Positions 23,822 to 23,841 of a stretch of 23,841 bases of DNA are shown here, piece by piece. A program made the translations under genes and the position numbers. Numbering within the stretch: position 1 is the first letter of the stretch; each line of letters starts with the position of its first letter. Below the pieces are notes generated by a model. The model worked only from the letters and a program-made list of their open reading frames with translations, ran no database searches and was not told the origin of the DNA. The stretch spans positions 1 through 23,841 of the forward strand of contig SKSL01000184.1 in the NCBI GenBank assembly GCA_007123015.1. Reading direction: 5' to 3'. Source of the stretch: Natronohydrobacter sp. GTDB lineage: Bacteria > Pseudomonadota > Alphaproteobacteria > Rhodobacterales > Rhodobacteraceae.

Positions 23822-23841
23822 TGGCTGGGGTGGTAGGATTC
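23822..23841 (-). tRNA. 3' end of a tRNA gene, probably tRNA-Gln, cut by the window edge
   Basis: The last 20 bases on the minus strand read GAAT-CCTAC-CACCCCA-G-CCA: end of the T-loop, T-stem 3' arm, acceptor 3' arm, discriminator G and encoded CCA. An acceptor that would begin TGGGGTG with a G discriminator is typical of bacterial tRNA-Gln. The anticodon lies outside the window, so the identity is inferred. Confidence 0.75.

Noticed and set aside
1..23841. CRISPR array, toxin-antitoxin, restriction-modification, biosynthetic cluster or other novel multi-gene system
   Set aside because: No regularly spaced repeats were seen, and almost all coding capacity is taken up by recognisable core genes. 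The only mobile-element trace is the integrase fragment at the right edge.

Overview
The window looks like a chromosomal segment of a GC-rich alphaproteobacterium, most likely of the Rhodobacteraceae. This rests on the protein families, the nusA-operon layout with a fused YlxR/L7Ae-like protein, the general amino-acid transporter set aapJQMP, and the style of the intergenic motifs. No rRNA gene is present and no database was searched, so genus-level placement is not possible.

Layout. (1) Positions 1-2918 (+) hold the 5'-truncated end of dnaE2, the error-prone DNA polymerase. (2) A leftward block on the minus strand runs pip (10317-9325), rimP (9194-8589), nusA (8585-6969), ylxR (6950-6318), infB (6321-3817) and trmB (3745-3005). 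rimP-nusA-ylxR-infB is a tight transcription/translation operon: nusA starts 3 nt after rimP, ylxR 18 nt after nusA, and infB overlaps ylxR by an ATGA. (3) ubiG (+, 10384-11121) is divergent from pip. (4) uppP (-, 11953-11150) is convergent with ubiG. (5) gltD-gltB (+, 12177-18189), the two subunits of NADPH glutamate synthase, ends in a strong rho-independent terminator at 18212-18248. (6) aapJ-aapQ-aapM-aapP (+, 18601-23129) is a complete polar amino-acid ABC importer, with stem-loops after the binding-protein gene. (7) The right edge (23130-23841) holds a frameshifted, truncated tyrosine-recombinase gene and the last 20 nt of a minus-strand tRNA, probably tRNA-Gln. This looks like the decayed end of an element inserted at a tRNA.

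How the parts relate. Most of the window is conserved core genome: translation initiation and transcript elongation (nusA operon), tRNA modification (trmB), quinone synthesis (ubiG), lipid-carrier recycling (uppP), glutamate assimilation (gltDB) and amino-acid uptake (aapJQMP). dnaE2 (SOS mutagenesis) and the integrase remnant are the accessory parts.

I did not find a clearly new multi-gene system. The signals that most deserve a second look are non-coding: an identical 22-bp hairpin motif at both intact convergent gene junctions; a terminator-like hairpin in the rimP-nusA leader, so close to the ribosome-binding site that transcription of the operon must pass through it; a long palindrome between infB and trmB; clustered half-sites upstream of gltD; and the integrase/tRNA junction.
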